This document shows, one piece after another, positions 1 to 9,549 of a stretch of DNA of 64,000 nucleotides. Numbering within the stretch: the first letter of the stretch is position 1; each line of letters begins with the position of its first letter. The position numbers and the translations under genes are program-made. A model generated the notes under the pieces. That model was not told the DNA's origin. It was given only the letters and a program-made list of their open reading frames with translations, and did no database searches. The stretch covers positions 656,231 to 720,230 of the forward strand of contig NZ_LBHJ01000012.1 in the NCBI RefSeq assembly GCF_001006305.1, given 5' to 3'. This stretch comes from Silvibacterium bohemicum. Its GTDB lineage: Bacteria > Acidobacteriota > Terriglobia > Terriglobales > Acidobacteriaceae.

Positions 1-222
1 GCCATCGTGGATGTTGCCGCAGCTGGTGAAGTACCCCGCCAGCGGCGAGGGCCTCTCCCACATCTCCCGGCCGCAGCGCGCGTACTGGTAATCGTCTTCG
101 GAGAGCGTCCGATGCCATGCCACCCACAGGCATTGCGCTAGTAAAAGGCCGAGCAGGACGGCAGCGTACTGTTGCGGACGATTGAATCGAAATTTGCGGA
201 TTCGGTGGGTCGAAGGAGGCAT
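1..222 (-). CDS. Membrane protein N-terminus, cut by window edge
   Basis: This open frame of 74 codons starts with ATG at 222 and runs off the left edge, so only the N-terminus is visible. The first 18 residues are basic (several Arg and Lys), followed by one clear membrane segment at about residues 19-36. An acidic-aromatic stretch, SEDDYQYARCGREMW, follows the helix. A membrane helix followed by an acidic Asp-Asp-Tyr loop resembles the start of GT-C type glycosyltransferases or related large acidobacterial membrane proteins, but too little is present to assign a function. It lies 21 bp downstream of the Fic gene on the same strand and could be cotranscribed with it. Confidence 0.6.
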   Translation of the reverse strand, partial: MPPSTHRIRKFRFNRPQQYAAVLLGLLLAQCLWVAWHRTLSEDDYQYARCGREMWERPSPLAGYFTSCGNIHDG

Positions 223-243
223 CGTTCTAGGCAAGTGTAACGT

Positions 244-1419
244 TTAAAGCTCGGTCCCTTCGTTCACGAGATTTACATATCTCGTGTACCGGTAGATACG
301 CCCGCGCTCCCGGCCAGTGATCTCTTGTACGATGCCCATGGCACGCAATTCCTCTACGGCACGAAGCACGGTCGGCATGCTGAGCTGCGTTTGTTCGACA
401 AGCATGGGAGGAACGGACACAGACCTTGCCTGCATGGCCCGCAAAACCGCCAGTGCCGAGGCTCCGCGCGCTCCTTTTCCACGGACTTTCTGCTCGTCTT
501 CATCGAACAAGTCCAGAATTTTTCTGGCCATCTTAACCGCCGATTCTGCGGTAGTTGCAATCGCATCCAGAAAAAATTCAACCCAAAGCTCCCAGTCACC
601 CTCCATACGTACCTGCTGCAACAGCCTGTAGTAAGTGTCCCGGTTCTGTTTGAGATAGAGGGAAGGATAAAGCAGAGGTTCAGCCAGGACGCCCCGCTCC
701 ACCAGCAGCAGGGTCACAAGCAGACGGCCGAGCCTTCCATTGCCGTCAAGAAAAGGATGGATGGACTCAAATTGAACATGCAGCAACGCCGCCTGCACAA
801 GAGGTGGGAAATCCTTGGCGCCGTCGTGTAGAAACTGCTCGAATCGGTTCAGGCATTCTTGCATTTCCGTGACCGGGGGTGGTATGTACGTGGCATTGCT
901 CGGGCCGCTGCCTCCAATCCAGTTCTGAGATGTGCGAAATTCGCCCGGAGTCTTATCGCTCCCACGGCCAGTATGAAGAAGTTTTTGATGCATCTCGCGA
1001 ATGAGTCGCAGCGAGAGCGGAAACCCCCCGCCAAGGCGTTTCAGGCCATGGCGCATTGCTGCCAGATAGTTCGAAATCTCGAGAATATCCAGCCTATGTT
1101 CTGTGGATGACTGGTCAGCTTCGAACAGCAGCAGCTCGGATAAGGTCGATTGCGTTCCCTCGATCTGCGAGGAAAGGACTGCCTCCTTACGGCTATAAAT
1201 AGAAATGAACAGATTGGTATCCGGAAGGATTTGTCCTATTCCATCCAACCTGCCGATCATGCTGTCCGCTCTTGAAAGCGCATGGCGGATGCGCGCATTC
1301 CATTCCAGTGCAGGCGCCGGGGGCAGCGATGCTGGAACAAAAGCCAAATAGCTTTCTGGCTTGCCACGGAATTGAATGGAGTGTTTTCCTTGAAGGCCTC
1401 GCAGCATGAAGCTAAGCAT
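244..1419 (-). CDS. Class II Fic family protein (predicted AMPylase) with C-terminal winged helix
   Basis: Fic enzymes transfer AMP or another phosphate-containing group to protein side chains. The catalytic motif HPFLDGNGR is intact at residues 221-229, with His221 as the expected base. An N-terminal inhibitory motif of the [S/T]xxxE[G/N] type is present as Ser83-x3-Glu87-Gly88; this marks a class II Fic protein that holds itself off by blocking the ATP gamma-phosphate. Residues about 320-385 look like a winged helix, as in many bacterial Fic/DOC-HTH proteins. No antitoxin gene is adjacent, which fits intramolecular inhibition. The start could be Met1 or Met5; neither has a good ribosome binding site. 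It is divergent from gyrA. The cellular target cannot be inferred. Confidence 0.9.
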   Translation of the reverse strand: MLSFMLRGLQGKHSIQFRGKPESYLAFVPASLPPAPALEWNARIRHALSRADSMIGRLDGIGQILPDTNLFISIYSRKEAVLSSQIEGTQSTLSELLLFEADQSSTEHRLDILEISNYLAAMRHGLKRLGGGFPLSLRLIREMHQKLLHTGRGSDKTPGEFRTSQNWIGGSGPSNATYIPPPVTEMQECLNRFEQFLHDGAKDFPPLVQAALLHVQFESIHPFLDGNGRLGRLLVTLLLVERGVLAEPLLYPSLYLKQNRDTYYRLLQQVRMEGDWELWVEFFLDAIATTAESAVKMARKILDLFDEDEQKVRGKGARGASALAVLRAMQARSVSVPPMLVEQTQLSMPTVLRAVEELRAMGIVQEITGRERGRIYRYTRYVNLVNEGTEL

Positions 1420-1687
1420 AATTTAAAAAAAAGAGAAATTCTTAAATAAGCTCACCCTTAAGTAACGATCTTTAATCAGGGGCTCTCAAGACCGCTTCGA
1501 ACAAAATTCGAGATGACACGATAGTGTGGGCGGCAAACTCCTGAATCCATTGGCCAAACCGCCATTGCTGCGGACTAACTAAAGCAGTATCATAGATTTA
1601 GGTCATTTTCCGCAGGCTCTCTTCGTAACTCATTCTTCCCAGCTCTTCATCGGATGAAAACAGTCTGCGCCCTGACCCCAATCAACT

Positions 1688-4360
1688 ATGGCAGACGATC
1701 AGAACCCTCAGCTTCCCCTCGGCGACGGCAACAATGGCGATGGCCCCAATGGTTCGACCGGTCCCACCGGCGCCGCCAATCTCATTCCGATCAATATCGA
1801 AGACGAGATGCGCCGGTCGTACCTCGACTATTCGATGTCGGTCATCATCGGCCGCGCCTTGCCCGACGCCCGCGATGGGCTCAAGCCCGTTCACCGCCGC
1901 GTGCTCTACACCATGCACGAGATGGGCCTGCAGCATAACAAGAAGTACACCAAGTGCGCCAAGGTCGTAGGACAGGCCATGGGTGTGTATCACCCGCACG
2001 GCGACTCGGCCATCTACGACACGCTGGTGCGTCTGGCGCAGCCGTTCAGCATGCGCTATCCGGTGATCGATGGACAGGGCAACTTCGGCTCGGTCGACGG
2101 CGACCCGCCCGCGGCCATGCGGTATACCGAATGCCGCCTGATGAAGGTAGCCGGCGATCTGCTGGCCGACATCGAGATGGAGACCGTCGACTTCACGCCT
2201 AACTACGACGAGTCCACATTTGAACCTACCGTCCTGCCCACCCGTATCCCCAACCTCATCGTTAACGGATCGAGCGGCATCGCTGTGGGCATGGCGACAA
2301 ACATTCCGCCGCACAATCTCACCGAGGTTGTGAACGCCGCCATCGAGATGATCAATAATCCGCAGGCCGGCCTCCTCGAAGTGCTGAAGCACGTGCAGGG
2401 TCCGGATTTCCCGACCGGCGGATTCATCTACGGACGCAGCGGCATCGCGCAGGCCTACAAGACCGGCCGCGGCCGCTTCCTCATGCGCGCCAAGTGCGCC
2501 ATCGAGAACATGCCCCAGGGACGCCAGGCGATCATCGTCAGCGAGATCCCCTATCAGGTGAACAAGTCGAAGCTGATCGAGCGCATCGCTGCGCTGGTGA
2601 ACGACAAGATCATCGACGAGATCTCCGACGTTCGCGACGAGAGCGACCGCGACGGCATGCGCATCATGATCGAGCTCAAGCGCGGAGCCGAAGCACAGAT
2701 CGTGCTCAACCAGCTCTACAAGCACACGCAGATGCAGGAAGGTTTCTCCATGATCTTCCTGGCCGTGATTAACGGTCAGCCGAAGGAGCTTTCGCTCCCC
2801 GACGCGATCCGGCATTTCCTCGATCACCGCATCGATGTGGTGCGCCGCCGCACGGCCTATCAGCTGCGCAAGGCGCGCGAGCGTGAGCATATCTTGCTTG
2901 GCTACCAGATTGCGCTCGACCATCTCGACAACGTCATCAAGATCATCCGCGGATCGTCCTCCCGCGCCGATGCGCGCGAGAACCTCTTCCAGTTCTTCTC
3001 CGGACGCACCATCACCGTCCGCGATCAGGCTCTGGCGGGCGTCACGCTCGATCCGGCAAAGTACAACATCGATCCGGCGACCATCGTTACCGCCACGCTG
3101 ACCCTCAGCTACCGTCAGATCGACGCAATTCTCGAACTGCAGCTCTATCGCCTCACTCAGCTCTCGATCGACGAACTACTCAAAGAATTGGCTGAGATTC
3201 GCGAGCACATCGCCGAGTACGAATCGATCCTGGCTTCGGAGAAGAAGCTGCGCGCTGTCATCGTCAAAGAGCTCGAAGCCGTCAAGAAGGAATACGGCGA
3301 CGAGCGCCGCACGCAGATTCTGGATGAGACCGCCGAGTTGCAGCTCGAAGATCTCATCGCCGATGAGCAGGTTGCCGTCACCGTCTCGCACTCCGGCTAC
3401 CTGAAGCGGACGCCTATTTCCACCTACCGTCAGCAGCGCCGCGGCGGCACCGGACGGCTGGGCATGAAGACGCGCGAGGAAGATTTCGTGCAGCAGCTCA
3501 TCATCGACTCCACGCACGCCTACCTGCTCTGCTTCACCAATACCGGACGCGTCTACTGGCTCAAGGTATACGAGGTTCCGGATGTGGGAGCGGCCGGCAA
3601 GGGCAAGTCGATGGCCAGCCTGCTCAACCTGCAGCCCGGCGAAAATGTGCGCACCATCCTTGCCCTGCGCAATCTTGAGGAAGAAGGCAAGTTCATCTTC
3701 TTCACGACGCGCAAAGGCACGGTCAAGAAGACGCCGCTGAAGGACTTCTCTAACGTTATGGCGCGCGGCATCATTGCCATCGGCATCGACGACGAGGATG
3801 AGCTGGTCGGTGTTCGCATCACCGACGGCAACCAGGTTGTCTTCATCGCCACGCACGACGGCATGGCCATCCGCTTCGACGAAAACGACGTTCGATCCAT
3901 GGGACGAACCGCCCATGGCGTGCGCGGAGTCGATCTTGGCAAGAACGATTACGTGGTGGGCATTGCCGTTACTCCGAAGGAGCGCAGGAAAGATGGGGAA
4001 GGCATTGACTGCGCCTGCCTGATTCTCAGCGTCACCGACAACGGCTTCGGGAAACGTACTGACGTCGATGAGTACCGTCTCCAGACGCGCGGCGGCAAGG
4101 GCGTCATCAACGTCAAGACCACCACGCGCAACGGCAAGGTCACGTCGATCCTACTCGTCGACGACACATCGGAGCTGGTGGTCATCAGCCAATACGGCAA
4201 GATCATCCGCATTGACACCAAGACCATCCGCGCCGCGGGCCGCTCGACGCAAGGCGTCAAGCTGCTCAACCTCGAGGAAGACGACAAGGTCGCCGCAGCC
4301 GTCGTCATCCCGCCCGAGGAAGCCAAGATCGAGCCGGAGAACGGAACGCTGCTGCAGTAA
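1688..4360 (+). CDS. gyrA: DNA gyrase subunit A
   Basis: This is the breakage-reunion subunit of DNA gyrase, which introduces negative supercoils with GyrB. The 890-residue product has the expected length. The catalytic tyrosine is Tyr146 in AAMRYTECR. The GyrA box QRRGGTG is at residues 583-589, which separates it from ParC. A C-terminal beta-pinwheel domain follows. The quinolone-determining positions are Ser107 and Asp111, equivalent to E. coli Ser83 and Asp87, so no common resistance substitution is visible. The N-terminal 34 residues form a Gly/Asn/Pro-rich extension before the conserved core. gyrB is not nearby. No clear Shine-Dalgarno sequence precedes the ATG. A strong terminator follows at 4378. 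Confidence 0.98.
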   Translation: MADDQNPQLPLGDGNNGDGPNGSTGPTGAANLIPINIEDEMRRSYLDYSMSVIIGRALPDARDGLKPVHRRVLYTMHEMGLQHNKKYTKCAKVVGQAMGVYHPHGDSAIYDTLVRLAQPFSMRYPVIDGQGNFGSVDGDPPAAMRYTECRLMKVAGDLLADIEMETVDFTPNYDESTFEPTVLPTRIPNLIVNGSSGIAVGMATNIPPHNLTEVVNAAIEMINNPQAGLLEVLKHVQGPDFPTGGFIYGRSGIAQAYKTGRGRFLMRAKCAIENMPQGRQAIIVSEIPYQVNKSKLIERIAALVNDKIIDEISDVRDESDRDGMRIMIELKRGAEAQIVLNQLYKHTQMQEGFSMIFLAVINGQPKELSLPDAIRHFLDHRIDVVRRRTAYQLRKAREREHILLGYQIALDHLDNVIKIIRGSSSRADARENLFQFFSGRTITVRDQALAGVTLDPAKYNIDPATIVTATLTLSYRQIDAILELQLYRLTQLSIDELLKELAEIREHIAEYESILASEKKLRAVIVKELEAVKKEYGDERRTQILDETAELQLEDLIADEQVAVTVSHSGYLKRTPISTYRQQRRGGTGRLGMKTREEDFVQQLIIDSTHAYLLCFTNTGRVYWLKVYEVPDVGAAGKGKSMASLLNLQPGENVRTILALRNLEEEGKFIFFTTRKGTVKKTPLKDFSNVMARGIIAIGIDDEDELVGVRITDGNQVVFIATHDGMAIRFDENDVRSMGRTAHGVRGVDLGKNDYVVGIAVTPKERRKDGEGIDCACLILSVTDNGFGKRTDVDEYRLQTRGGKGVINVKTTTRNGKVTSILLVDDTSELVVISQYGKIIRIDTKTIRAAGRSTQGVKLLNLEEDDKVAAAVVIPPEEAKIEPENGTLLQ

Positions 4361-4377
4361 GCAATATCAAAAGGAAG

Positions 4378-4403
4378 GGCGCTGGCAACAGCGCCTTTTT
4401 CTT
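4378..4403 (+). terminator. Rho-independent terminator of gyrA
   Basis: A perfect 7-bp stem (GGCGCTG, loop GCAA, CAGCGCC) is followed by five T and a further T-rich stretch, 17 bases after the gyrA stop codon. Confidence 0.9.
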
Positions 4404-4543
4404 TCCTCGCAGCATCCCTTCCTTTGCAGGGATTTCGCGCGGCATTTGCGTCGCGACGCCTGTACGGATCTTAATCGGCAGATGCTAGTCTGCTTTCTGG
4501 TCAACGACCCACTTGAACATTTAACAAAAGCATAGGAGAACTC

Positions 4544-4957
4544 ATGCCAACATCCGTAGAAACCGTGAACCTCGCAGACGCGCGCCGCATTATCGCCGCT
4601 GCCGAAAAGAAAGCCGCCGAGATCGGCCAGCCTATGAACATTGCTGTTGCTGACGCGGGCGGCAATCTCGTCGCCCATGTCCGCATGGACGGGGCATGGA
4701 TCGGCTCCGTCGATATCTCTATCAAGAAGGCCTTCACTTCGCGGGCCTTCGACATCGCCACCAAGGATCTCGCCCCTCATTCGCAGTCTGGCAGCCAGTT
4801 CTTCGGCATTCACGCATCGAACGATGGAAAAATCATGATCTTCGCGGGCGGCATTCCGCTGAAGAAGGGCGACAAGGTGATCGGATCCATTGGTGTTAGC
4901 GGTGGATCGGGCGATCAGGACCACGCGGTAGCCGAAGCCGGCGCAGCGGCTCTCTAA
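4544..4957 (+). CDS. GlcG/HbpS family heme-binding-like protein
   Basis: The 137-residue protein matches the GlcG/HbpS (DUF336) family throughout. It has the typical alpha-beta layout, an N-terminal ADARRIIAAAEKKA helix, the IAVADAGG strand-turn, and a Gly-rich C-terminal GSIGVSGGSGDQD turn. Characterised members bind heme or respond to redox stress, but many are of unknown role. It is preceded by a good ribosome binding site (AGGAGA, 5 bases before the ATG). No signal peptide is seen, so it is probably cytoplasmic. The next gene starts shortly downstream on the same strand. Family assignment is firm; heme binding here is inference. Confidence 0.88.
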   Translation: MPTSVETVNLADARRIIAAAEKKAAEIGQPMNIAVADAGGNLVAHVRMDGAWIGSVDISIKKAFTSRAFDIATKDLAPHSQSGSQFFGIHASNDGKIMIFAGGIPLKKGDKVIGSIGVSGGSGDQDHAVAEAGAAAL

Positions 4958-5037
4958 CCTTCCCATTGGCCAACACGCGGTGGAATGAACCTTCATTCTG
5001 CCGCGTCCAGCCGATGTGCCGGCCCGTCAAAGTAAGC

Positions 5038-5748
5038 ATGACCCGCCCGGAAACCGTGATGGTGGAGAATCGCTCTGGCGCAGAGCGGCATGTCTCACGC
5101 CGTCGCGACATCTTCGAACTCACTCTCGGTTATGGTCTGATCCTCGCCGTCATTTGGACGCCCAATCCCGCGCAGCGCATCCTTTATTGGATTGCCATCA
5201 TTGTTCTGATTGCGGTGACTGTTCTGCGCCGTGAAAAACCGGCAGCGCTCGGACTCACCGGCGAAGGATTCCTGCGTTCGCTATGGGTCGTGGGCCTTGC
5301 CGCATTGCTCGCCGCGATTTCCATCGCTGTTGCGTGGCACGCTCATACCCTGCATCGTCACTTGGGCCGCGTTTCTCTCGACTTCCACTTCACCGGATAC
5401 ATCCTCTGGGCTCTGGTGCAGCAATTTCTCTTGCAGGATTATTTCCTCGGCCGCTTCCTGCGTCTATTCTCCAATCGATGGGTCGCGGCAGCCGGAGCCA
5501 CCGCGCTCTTCACCCTCGCGCATATTCCCAATCCGATCCTCGTTGTCCTCACGCTGATATGGGGATTCATCGCGTGCGCTTTATTTCTGCGCTATCGCAA
5601 CCTCTACACTCTGGGAATCGCCCACGCCATCCTGGGAATCGGCGTGGCCATCACAGTGCCAAACCACATCCAGCGGCACATGCGCGTGGGGATCGGCTAT
5701 CTCCACTACCATCCCCCAGCAAGATATCTTCATCCCCATCAGCCCTGA
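5038..5748 (+). CDS. CPBP-family membrane protein lacking the catalytic Glu pair
   Basis: A polytopic membrane protein of about 236 residues in the CPBP (CAAX protease/bacteriocin-processing) fold. Motif 2, F-T-L-A-H (His162), and motif 3, HAILG (His196), are present. Motif 1, which is EExxxR in active enzymes, reads QQFLLQ (Gln128-Gln129). Both catalytic glutamates are therefore replaced by glutamine and the arginine is lost, so the protein may be inactive as a protease or use different chemistry. The frame is open back to a TTG at 4966; ATG 5038 or ATG 5059 are more plausible starts. It converges on a canonical CPBP gene only 25 bp away. Confidence 0.75.
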   Translation: MTRPETVMVENRSGAERHVSRRRDIFELTLGYGLILAVIWTPNPAQRILYWIAIIVLIAVTVLRREKPAALGLTGEGFLRSLWVVGLAALLAAISIAVAWHAHTLHRHLGRVSLDFHFTGYILWALVQQFLLQDYFLGRFLRLFSNRWVAAAGATALFTLAHIPNPILVVLTLIWGFIACALFLRYRNLYTLGIAHAILGIGVAITVPNHIQRHMRVGIGYLHYHPPARYLHPHQP

Positions 5749-5773
5749 TGCGGACGATATCGGCGTTGCGGGC

Positions 5774-6673
5774 TCACCGCAGCAACACGCCCCATATCGT
5801 ATCCACGGACGCATGCGTAATCGCAGATGCACTCGAGCGCCGCTGCTTACTCCAGGCTCGCCCATAGAAGATGCCGGCGATGGCCGCAAGAAGCACATAG
5901 CGCCAGTTGAACGAAGTCGTCCGTTTATTGAAATGCGCCAGCCCAAAGACAATGGACGTGATGATCAACGCCGCCGTCCGTCCCAGCCTGCGCTCCAATA
6001 GATTCAGCATCCAGCCGCGAAAGAAGATCTCCTCGGGCAGCGCGACCACAAAGAAGATGCCTATCCAGATCAGAGGCGCCATCCAGGCTCGCTCCAGGTG
6101 GCGATGCCAGTGGAGAAATCCCACCGCTAAACCGAGCGAGAGGGCGATCGGCACGTAAAAGGCCCATTCGCGAAGGCCAATCTTCCAGTCATCCCGCCGC
6201 AGACGCAGATCGAAGCCTACGCCGGTCAACCGCCGTATGATGAGAAACGCGTAGAGTCCTGCATCCAGCAGAAGAATCTTATTGAACGCATCCAGGTGCC
6301 GTGGCCAGGCGTTGTCAAACCAGCGAAGGTCGACGGTCAGCCCCAGCGTGAGCAGGACAACGAACTCCAGCCAATGCCCGCGCTGCTCCGGATCCAGCCT
6401 TGTGACCAGCATCAGGACCCCGGCGATCAACACCGGCAGAAATGCATAGAGCAAGAACCACTTCCAATGAAACATTCCCAGCGGAGCGGTGACGACGGTA
6501 TAGGGCACGCAGAGCAGCGCTGGCAATGCCAATTGGATTGCGGACGAAGCCGCTTTGCGGTCAGAGGGCCATGCCTGTAGTCGTTCGCTGTTGAAGCCGA
6601 ACCACAGCACCGGAGCCAAAGCAAGGGCACCACCGGCTACTGTCGTCCATGCAGGTAATACTAAAGTGGTCAC
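5774..6673 (-). CDS. CPBP family intramembrane glutamic endopeptidase
   Basis: Membrane protein of 299 residues with about eight hydrophobic segments. It carries all three motifs of an active CPBP/Abi/Rce1-type protease: PEEIFFR (Glu214, Glu215, Arg219), FGLAH (Phe243, His247) and HASVD (His287, Asp291). Known relatives process prenylated proteins or bacteriocin leaders, or give bacteriocin self-immunity; the bacterial substrate is usually unknown. It is convergent with the degenerate paralogue at 5038-5748. No bacteriocin-like peptide gene was seen beside it. Confidence 0.88.
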   Translation of the reverse strand: MTTLVLPAWTTVAGGALALAPVLWFGFNSERLQAWPSDRKAASSAIQLALPALLCVPYTVVTAPLGMFHWKWFLLYAFLPVLIAGVLMLVTRLDPEQRGHWLEFVVLLTLGLTVDLRWFDNAWPRHLDAFNKILLLDAGLYAFLIIRRLTGVGFDLRLRRDDWKIGLREWAFYVPIALSLGLAVGFLHWHRHLERAWMAPLIWIGIFFVVALPEEIFFRGWMLNLLERRLGRTAALIITSIVFGLAHFNKRTTSFNWRYVLLAAIAGIFYGRAWSKQRRSSASAITHASVDTIWGVLLR

Positions 6674-6752
6674 CGGTCGATCTTAAAGCCAATCGCTCAC
6701 TAAAGTTGTCAAATGGAGATCGAACGTTGAACGTAGCCGCACGGAAGACTCC

Positions 6753-7673
6753 TTATTTCACGCGCTCCGCAAGCAGAGTAGAGCCTGCCCGATATCTCGG
6801 CATTCCAGGATTGGGCGCCGGCGTATAGGACTTATACACGGTGACGTGAAAGCAGGCCTGGTAGAACTCTTCCTCGACGTCGATCCTTCCGGCCTGCTCC
6901 AGCGGCAACAAATAAGCGCGCATCCACGAGACTTCCGAAGTGGAGAGGCCTTTCTTGGCAATATCCACGGCCGCGCCGGTGAGGTGCGGGGAGGCGATAT
7001 CGCCGTCGGCGGCCGCTGCATTGCCGTTGACTTCCATCAGATAGCGCTGATATTCGACCGTCCGCACTGCGGAGTTCACCTGCAGGCTGCGGCGGAAGCG
7101 TGTAGTGTGCGCTCTCGCCAGATCGGCGAGGAATTGCGCCGTCCACGGGCGGCAATAACGCCGGTTCATCGGCAATCCTTCGTTGATGTGCAGCTGCGCG
7201 CTTACCGGCACCGGCACTAGCGCTCGTTCGCGCCGCAACTCATTGAGCTGCGCGTCGTCCTCAATACGCTCCAGGCCGTCCGCCACGGTCCGCACGTTCT
7301 GCCGCACCAGCGACTGATGCGAGCCGGTGAGCGGAGGCAGAATCACCCAGTGCTTCAACGGAGCAGTTGGAATCGTCGTCGCTACCTCTATCTTCTGTGG
7401 AGCAATGGGAGCGGCATGCCGGTGCGCAGCAATCAGCGCTGCGCCGCGTCGTCTCGAGCCGCGAACCGGGAGCTGCTGACGTGTGCGACAAACCGATGCC
7501 GGGCGCCGCGATCGACTCCGAGTGCCCGCATGGCGAGCGGAGGACGCGGCCTGCAGGTGCCGTGCATGCCGGTGGTATGTCTCCGGATGCGACACGGTCG
7601 CGAGCGCTAAGGGTGCAAGCCCGCTCAGCAGCACAACCAGAGCAGATACAGCAATGAGACGAAAACTACGCAT
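6753..7673 (-). CDS. DUF5715 secreted protein, likely DD-carboxypeptidase-like
   Basis: A 306-residue protein with an N-terminal signal peptide or anchor (residues 1-26), a long Arg/His/Ala-rich linker to about residue 105, and a conserved C-terminal domain. That domain reads SAVRTVEYQRYL, then SPHLTGAAVD at 228-237, then FHVTV at 275-279. The SxHxxGxAxD plus distal His arrangement (His230, Asp237, His276) is the zinc-ligand layout of VanY/peptidase M15 D,D-carboxypeptidases. The family name is DUF5715. A peptidoglycan substrate is inference from the motifs and from export. The start is supported by the signal peptide. Confidence 0.8.
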   Translation of the reverse strand: MRSFRLIAVSALVVLLSGLAPLALATVSHPETYHRHARHLQAASSARHAGTRSRSRRPASVCRTRQQLPVRGSRRRGAALIAAHRHAAPIAPQKIEVATTIPTAPLKHWVILPPLTGSHQSLVRQNVRTVADGLERIEDDAQLNELRRERALVPVPVSAQLHINEGLPMNRRYCRPWTAQFLADLARAHTTRFRRSLQVNSAVRTVEYQRYLMEVNGNAAAADGDIASPHLTGAAVDIAKKGLSTSEVSWMRAYLLPLEQAGRIDVEEEFYQACFHVTVYKSYTPAPNPGMPRYRAGSTLLAERVK

Positions 7674-7772
7674 GAGGGACCCAAAAGCCGGTCGCGGTAA
7701 AAGCCGTTCAGAGCTTCTTTAGCCTACTGAACCCATTCCGAAAAGAAAAGTAGCCATTCGGGTTCACGCGTT

Positions 7773-7785
7773 CCCCAATTTGGGG
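7773..7785. promoter_or_regulatory. Near-palindrome CCCCAATTTGGGG
   Basis: A 13-base near-perfect palindrome lies in the 144-bp gap between the DUF5715 start and the stop codon of the GT39 gene. It sits about 100 bases upstream of the DUF5715 start and could be a regulator site. No regulator is identified. Confidence 0.3.
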
Positions 7786-7817
7786 GATTCAGGCCAGGAT
7801 TTGTATAAGCGGCCCGT

Positions 7818-9386
7818 TCATCTGCCCGCGTTGCCGGCTTCTTCGAAGGCTTCGTCATAGTGCTGCTGGTTGGGAGGCAGAGGATGCAGCTTATAAAGCA
7901 CCAATTGGTTGCGATCCGGATCGTCGAAGGCATGAAAAACCGCCACCTGCTCCAGCGAATATTGCGTATGAAGATCTTGCAGAGTGCCAGGATCGAGCTC
8001 ATTCCATGCCGCATACCACCCCGGTTGATAGTGATGAATCCGCAGCGGAAGGTCCCAGGTCCCGAAGTCATCGCAGATGGCCGGTAGGTGCGTCACCAGC
8101 GTGATGTTGTCACCGCTGATCGAGAGCAGCAGACGATTGCCGTTCGGATGCTCGTCGATGTAACGGGTGATCTGAGTCGCTGCTGAGATCCAGGAATACT
8201 GCGGATGCCCGGTCCAATAGACGACTTCGTTCAGATTTCGCACCGAGGAAATTGCAGCGACGCCAATGCACGCGATCGCCAGCGGCAGCCGTAGTTTCCC
8301 CGTAATACCGTCCGCATGTTTTGTTAGAAGCAGAGTGTCGAGGCTTAGAGCGACGATGAATACCACAGGAAAGGCGATGACCTGGTAATAGCGCGGCTGC
8401 ATATTGTTATGCCAGCCGATGAAGAAGATGTAGCCGGCAATGGCCAGCAAAGACGCGGTGAAGACCGGATTCTTCCAGATGGCGCGAAAGAATACTACGG
8501 AGAGCGCGATGAGAAACAGCGCCAGCAGGCACAGCCACGGATCGATCCACAGCGATCCATGCAGCGCGTACCAGAACGCAGCGAGACGTCCCATCAGCGT
8601 CGGTGGCTGCACCCATTCGTTGGCCGCAAAGAGATAGTGGTAATCGAAGGCATAGTGCGGACGTACGCACAGCAGGTAATACGCGCTCCAGGGCAGAACG
8701 GCGGCCAGGAGAGTTACAAAGATGGCCTTGCAGCCGGCTCGGAATCTGTAACCATAAGCGTGCCAGATAAGCAGCAGCGTCGACGGCGCCACGAAGATCG
8801 CTGTGGTTTTGCTCCAAACCATCAGGCAGAGCAGAAGCCCGATGGCGGACAGCAGAGCAATCCTGCTTACCTCATTCACCGTCTTTGGCAGCCGCAGCGC
8901 AAGCAGCCACGACGCCAGCAGAAATAGGATCAGCAGCATCTCGAGGATGGCCAGGCGGCTGAAGGCGTATAAAAATGCGTTGACCGCGAGCAGGCTCGGC
9001 GCCAGCAACGCTATCCATCGCGAGGCTTGTGTGCGCACGATTCCGTAAGCCAGCACCAGGTTTAGCGCAAACGCCGCCAGCACGAGCAAGCGCGCACCCA
9101 CCAGGCTCACGCCGGTGAAGTGAAACACGATCCACTCCAGCGCAGGCAGAACAGGGAGCGCGACCGAGGGATTAAAATCGCCGCGCACATACCACGACCC
9201 AAGCACGTAGTGCTCGATCGCCGCTTTGCCGTACCATCCCTCGTCTGTGTATTTCGAGTAGTCCATCCAAGGCGAGTAGTTGGGAAAATCGGCGCGCAGA
9301 TGGACCGCGTGCACCGCGGCAATCACCACGATCGCCGCGATCCACAGGCACCAGCCCAGATTTTGGACGAGCTGCTTCCGCTTCAT
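7818..9386 (-). CDS. GT39/PMT-type membrane glycosyltransferase
   Basis: A polytopic membrane protein of 522 residues from the ATG at 9386 (KRKQLVQN start, then a membrane helix). The frame stays open back to a GTG at 9491, but the extra 35 residues look non-coding. After the first helix it has the acidic loop YTDEGWYGKAA, the hallmark Asp-Glu of GT-C/GT39 dolichyl- or undecaprenyl-phosphate sugar transferases. About ten further membrane segments follow, with a soluble C-terminal domain of about 120 residues. The likely role is transfer of a sugar from a polyprenyl carrier in the periplasm, for example in lipid A modification, glycan synthesis or protein glycosylation. The substrate cannot be told. 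Confidence 0.82.
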   Translation of the reverse strand: MKRKQLVQNLGWCLWIAAIVVIAAVHAVHLRADFPNYSPWMDYSKYTDEGWYGKAAIEHYVLGSWYVRGDFNPSVALPVLPALEWIVFHFTGVSLVGARLLVLAAFALNLVLAYGIVRTQASRWIALLAPSLLAVNAFLYAFSRLAILEMLLILFLLASWLLALRLPKTVNEVSRIALLSAIGLLLCLMVWSKTTAIFVAPSTLLLIWHAYGYRFRAGCKAIFVTLLAAVLPWSAYYLLCVRPHYAFDYHYLFAANEWVQPPTLMGRLAAFWYALHGSLWIDPWLCLLALFLIALSVVFFRAIWKNPVFTASLLAIAGYIFFIGWHNNMQPRYYQVIAFPVVFIVALSLDTLLLTKHADGITGKLRLPLAIACIGVAAISSVRNLNEVVYWTGHPQYSWISAATQITRYIDEHPNGNRLLLSISGDNITLVTHLPAICDDFGTWDLPLRIHHYQPGWYAAWNELDPGTLQDLHTQYSLEQVAVFHAFDDPDRNQLVLYKLHPLPPNQQHYDEAFEEAGNAGR

Positions 9387-9549
9387 TGCACTCTGGCTCT
9401 CTTGATAACGAACACGAACGTCGGCAGAAGTAGCGGTTCCCGATGGGGTTCCGGAGCAAGGCAAGGGGCAATGCCAGTGAACGACAGTCACTTTATTGAA
9501 GTATAGAAATGATGATAACCGTCACAACGGAAAGCCCGCAGACGTGGCC

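Noticed and set aside
1682-2923. 413-codon minus-strand frame opposite gyrA
   Set aside because: It is the antisense shadow of a certain gene in GC-rich DNA; the translation is low-complexity His/Val/Asp-rich with no family signature.
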